From the NCBI GenBank assembly GCA_003217835.1, contig QHMQ01000047.1, forward strand, positions 1 through 16,374: a stretch of DNA of 16,374 nucleotides, written 5' to 3'. The translations under genes and the position numbers were made by a program. Each line of letters begins with the position of its first letter. Positions within the stretch are counted from its first letter, which is position 1. Shown here piece by piece: positions 14,301 through 16,374 of this stretch. The notes under the pieces are model-generated. The model worked only from the letters and a program-made list of their open reading frames with translations, ran no database searches and was not told the DNA's origin. Source of the stretch: Verrucomicrobiota bacterium. GTDB taxonomy: Bacteria > Verrucomicrobiota > Verrucomicrobiia > Chthoniobacterales > UBA10450.

Positions 14301-14765
14301 TTACGCCGGTTCGGTTGAAACAGTGGCTTCGCCAGCGCCCTGTTCCAGTGCCTGCTCGACCGCACGCCAGGCAAGCATCGCGCACTTGACTCGCTGCGGG
14401 AATTTTCGCACGCCCTTCATCACCCGGAGATCGCCCAATGTTTTAGGCGCTTCGCTGGTTTCGTCTGTTACGAGGTTGTGAAACGCCCGGAGCATTTCCA
14501 TCACTTCCACGCGACTCTTGCCCCTTAGTTTCATCGTCATCAACGATGCCGAAGCCTGGCTGATCGCGCAGCCGTGTCCGGTGAACTTGATATCCTGCAG
14601 ACCTCCCCCGGCATCGAATTTTACACCGAGGTGAATTTCATCGCCGCATGCCGGGTTGTCGCCATGCACGCGCACGGCAGCCTCGGGCAAATCTCCAAAA
14701 TTTCGCGGACGACGCGAATGATCGAGAATGACCTCCTGGTAAAGCTCATCGAGTTCCGAAATCAT
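14301..14765 (-). CDS. sufU: SufU-type Fe-S cluster assembly protein
   Basis: A 154-residue SufU/IscU-like protein that receives sulfur from the cysteine desulfurase SufS during iron-sulfur cluster assembly. Zinc and sulfur-acceptor ligands are present: C40 and D42 in DNPACGDEI, C66 in GHGCAISQAS, and C128 in RVKCAMLAW. The region between C66 and C128 has the insertion that distinguishes SufU from IscU (FHNLVTDETSEAPKTLGDLR). The start ATG overlaps the sufS stop in an ATGA arrangement, so the two are translationally coupled. The C-terminal 13 residues (GAGEATVSTEPA) are a loose tail. Confidence 0.93.
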   Translation of the reverse strand: MISELDELYQEVILDHSRRPRNFGDLPEAAVRVHGDNPACGDEIHLGVKFDAGGGLQDIKFTGHGCAISQASASLMTMKLRGKSRVEVMEMLRAFHNLVTDETSEAPKTLGDLRVMKGVRKFPQRVKCAMLAWRAVEQALEQGAGEATVSTEPA

Positions 14766-16000
14766 GAAAAGAAGCGAACAGCGTCACGGAGAATTTCAAT
14801 CATTCGATCGATTTCTTCTGTCGTGTTATAAAAGTAAAAGCTCGCGCGAGTGGTCCCGGGTACGCCAAACCTGCGCATCAACGGCTGATTGCAGTGGTGG
14901 CCGCCGCGCAAAGCCAATCCGTACTGATCTGCGAAGGTTGTGAGATCGTGCGGATGCGCCGCGTCCATCACGAAACCAACCAGAGCGCCGCGTTGTTTCG
15001 TTGGCCCGAAAATGTGCATTCCGGGCAATTCGGCGAGATGCTGGGCGGCATAGCGAGCGAGATGCGTGTCGTGTTCAAAAATTGCTGGGCGTCCGATCTG
15101 CTCGATGTAGTCAATCGCTGCCGCCAGCCCGATCGCACCGGCGATATTCGGCGTGCCGGCCTCAAATCGGTGCGGCGCTTTTTTGAACGCGCTCTTTTCT
15201 AAAGTTACGGTGACAATCATTTCGCCGCCGCCGTGCCATGGCGGTGTCGAGTCGAGGACTTCGGCACGTCCGTAAAGCCCCCCGATGCCGGTCGGCCCGC
15301 ACATTTTGTGTCCGGAGAAGGCTAGAAAATCGCATCCCAATTCCTGGACATCAATTGGCAAATGTCCCGCGCTCTGTGCGGCATCCACCAGCGTGAGCGC
15401 GCCGACTGCGTGCGCTTTCTCACACAACTCCGACACTGGATTGATTGTTCCGAGCGAGTTCGAGATGTGGGTGAACGCGAAAATCTTCACTTCATTCGTC
15501 AGCAATGAAGGTAGCTGTTCGAGGTCGAGCGTGCCATCATCGAGCACGGGCACGAACCGCAGCCGAGCACCCGTTCGCTCGGCCAGCAACTGCCACGGCA
15601 CCAGATTGCTGTGGTGCTCCATTTCTGTCAGGAGAATCACGTCTCCCGCTCCAACGAATTTTCCGCCCCATGCCTGGGCCACAAGATTTATGCTCTCGGT
15701 GGTTCCGCGCGTGAACACGATTTCCTTTGCGTTCGCGGCGCCCAGGTAGATCGCGACGCGCTGCCGTGCTTGTTCGTAAGCTTCCGTCGCGCGCGAGCTC
15801 AGCTCATGCAGACCACGATGCACATTGGCGTTTTCGTGCTCGTAATAATGCCGAAGCGCGTCGACCACAGCGCGCGGCTTCTGGGAGGTTGCGGCGTTAT
15901 CAAAATAGATCAAAGGATGGCCGTGCGCCTGCTCGCGCAGAATTGGGAAATCCTCGCGAACCGCATGCCAATCTACAGCGCACGTGGCAATCTGGTGCAC
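14762..16000 (-). CDS. sufS: SufS cysteine desulfurase
   Basis: A 412-residue group II, PLP-dependent cysteine desulfurase. It takes sulfur from cysteine as a persulfide and passes it to SufU. Visible sites are YFDNAATSQKP (32-42), HRGLHELSSRATEAYE, the PLP-stacking histidine in EMEHHSNLVPWQ, D206 in LVDAAQSAGH, the Schiff-base lysine in FSGHKMCGPTG (K232), RFEAGTPNIAGAIGL, and the catalytic cysteine in LRGGHHCNQPLM (C370). Asn follows the cysteine where Ala is common (GHHCAQP). The start is GTG at 16000; GGAG lies 11 bases upstream, and the first 11 residues lead into the usual VREDFPIL. The downstream sufU overlaps by four bases; sufB, sufC and sufD are not in the window. Confidence 0.94.
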   Translation of the reverse strand: MHQIATCAVDWHAVREDFPILREQAHGHPLIYFDNAATSQKPRAVVDALRHYYEHENANVHRGLHELSSRATEAYEQARQRVAIYLGAANAKEIVFTRGTTESINLVAQAWGGKFVGAGDVILLTEMEHHSNLVPWQLLAERTGARLRFVPVLDDGTLDLEQLPSLLTNEVKIFAFTHISNSLGTINPVSELCEKAHAVGALTLVDAAQSAGHLPIDVQELGCDFLAFSGHKMCGPTGIGGLYGRAEVLDSTPPWHGGGEMIVTVTLEKSAFKKAPHRFEAGTPNIAGAIGLAAAIDYIEQIGRPAIFEHDTHLARYAAQHLAELPGMHIFGPTKQRGALVGFVMDAAHPHDLTTFADQYGLALRGGHHCNQPLMRRFGVPGTTRASFYFYNTTEEIDRMIEILRDAVRFFS

Positions 16001-16035
16001 GTCTTAATCTGCTCCACACCGCGGCCGGCGCTACT

Positions 16036-16311
16036 TTATTCGGGTTTCCCCGACATTAGCTCCATCGCCTCGGCCGAGGTTCGCACCGGCACGATCTCGA
16101 AATCCATTAAGTCCCGCCAGTTATCGATCCACCGATCGAACAATGCGAAATCTTCCGTCTGCATCAATTGCCAGCAGATTTTGAAATTGAGATCGATCCA
16201 ACTCGAAACGTAATCGAGGCCACCAGGCATCATTCGGCCTTTTTCATGGAACCGCCGATAGATTTCCGGCGCCGCGCCCTGTTTGAAACGCTCGACGACC
16301 ATATAAAGCAT
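16036..16311 (-). CDS. DUF3303 family small protein
   Basis: A 91-residue soluble protein matching DUF3303 (MLYMVVERFKQGAAPEIYRR, GRMMPGGLDYVSSWID, CWQLMQTEDFALFDRW, and DLMDFEIVPVRTSAEAMEL). The family has a ferredoxin-like, dimeric alpha/beta barrel-type look and no established function. ATG 16311 agrees with the family start. The sufS GTG lies 35 bases downstream, so the gene may belong to the same transcript; a link to Fe-S metabolism is only positional. The 63 bases upstream to the window edge include TATAGC but no convincing promoter. Confidence 0.8.
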   Translation of the reverse strand: MLYMVVERFKQGAAPEIYRRFHEKGRMMPGGLDYVSSWIDLNFKICWQLMQTEDFALFDRWIDNWRDLMDFEIVPVRTSAEAMELMSGKPE

Positions 16312-16374
16312 TGTTCTGGGTGTTCCTCAGGTATTGCGCTATAGCGGCGGGCGTGTCCCCGTTTATGTTTTAAT

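Overview
The window looks like chromosomal DNA of a moderately GC-rich Gram-negative bacterium. Gene style and neighbourhoods resemble soil Verrucomicrobia (Chthoniobacterales or Udaeobacter-like). That placement is inferred from general familiarity with protein style and was not tested. No rRNA, tRNA, CRISPR array, phage gene or transposase is visible.

Layout. (1) 1-701, plus strand: the 3' end of murA, cut by the window edge, and a small DUF4870 membrane protein. (2) 771-4067, minus strand: nfo (endonuclease IV) downstream of a large AsmA-like protein. Two short hairpins lie between the converging DUF4870 and nfo genes. (3) 4117-8036, plus strand: a DUF420 membrane protein, a DUF2007-like/zinc-ribbon protein, a LysM protein with an apparently dead L,D-transpeptidase-like domain, accA, a secreted papain-like candidate, and a 35-residue proline-rich microprotein with a strong ribosome-binding site. 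(4) 8067-8864, minus strand: an esterase-D-type alpha/beta hydrolase, head to head with the next block. (5) 8986-14282, plus strand: alpha/beta hydrolase, RimK-like ATP-grasp ligase, GCS2/YbdK-type carboxylate-amine ligase, M29-type metallo-aminopeptidase and a second ATP-grasp-like protein with circularly permuted motif order. (6) 14301-16311, minus strand: sufU and sufS, coupled by an ATGA overlap, downstream of a DUF3303 protein.

Block 5 is the most interesting part. Three predicted ATP-dependent carboxylate-amine/amino-acid ligases sit in line with an aminopeptidase and a hydrolase. Together they suggest a non-ribosomal pathway that makes, and perhaps trims or recycles, a small peptide or amide metabolite such as a gamma-glutamyl or glutathione-like compound. 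The product cannot be read from sequence. The other blocks are mostly housekeeping: peptidoglycan precursors (murA), base-excision repair (nfo), envelope (AsmA, LysM), fatty-acid synthesis (accA) and Fe-S assembly (sufSU).

Start codons were often moved inward from the longest open frame, using ribosome-binding sites, signal peptides or family N-termini.
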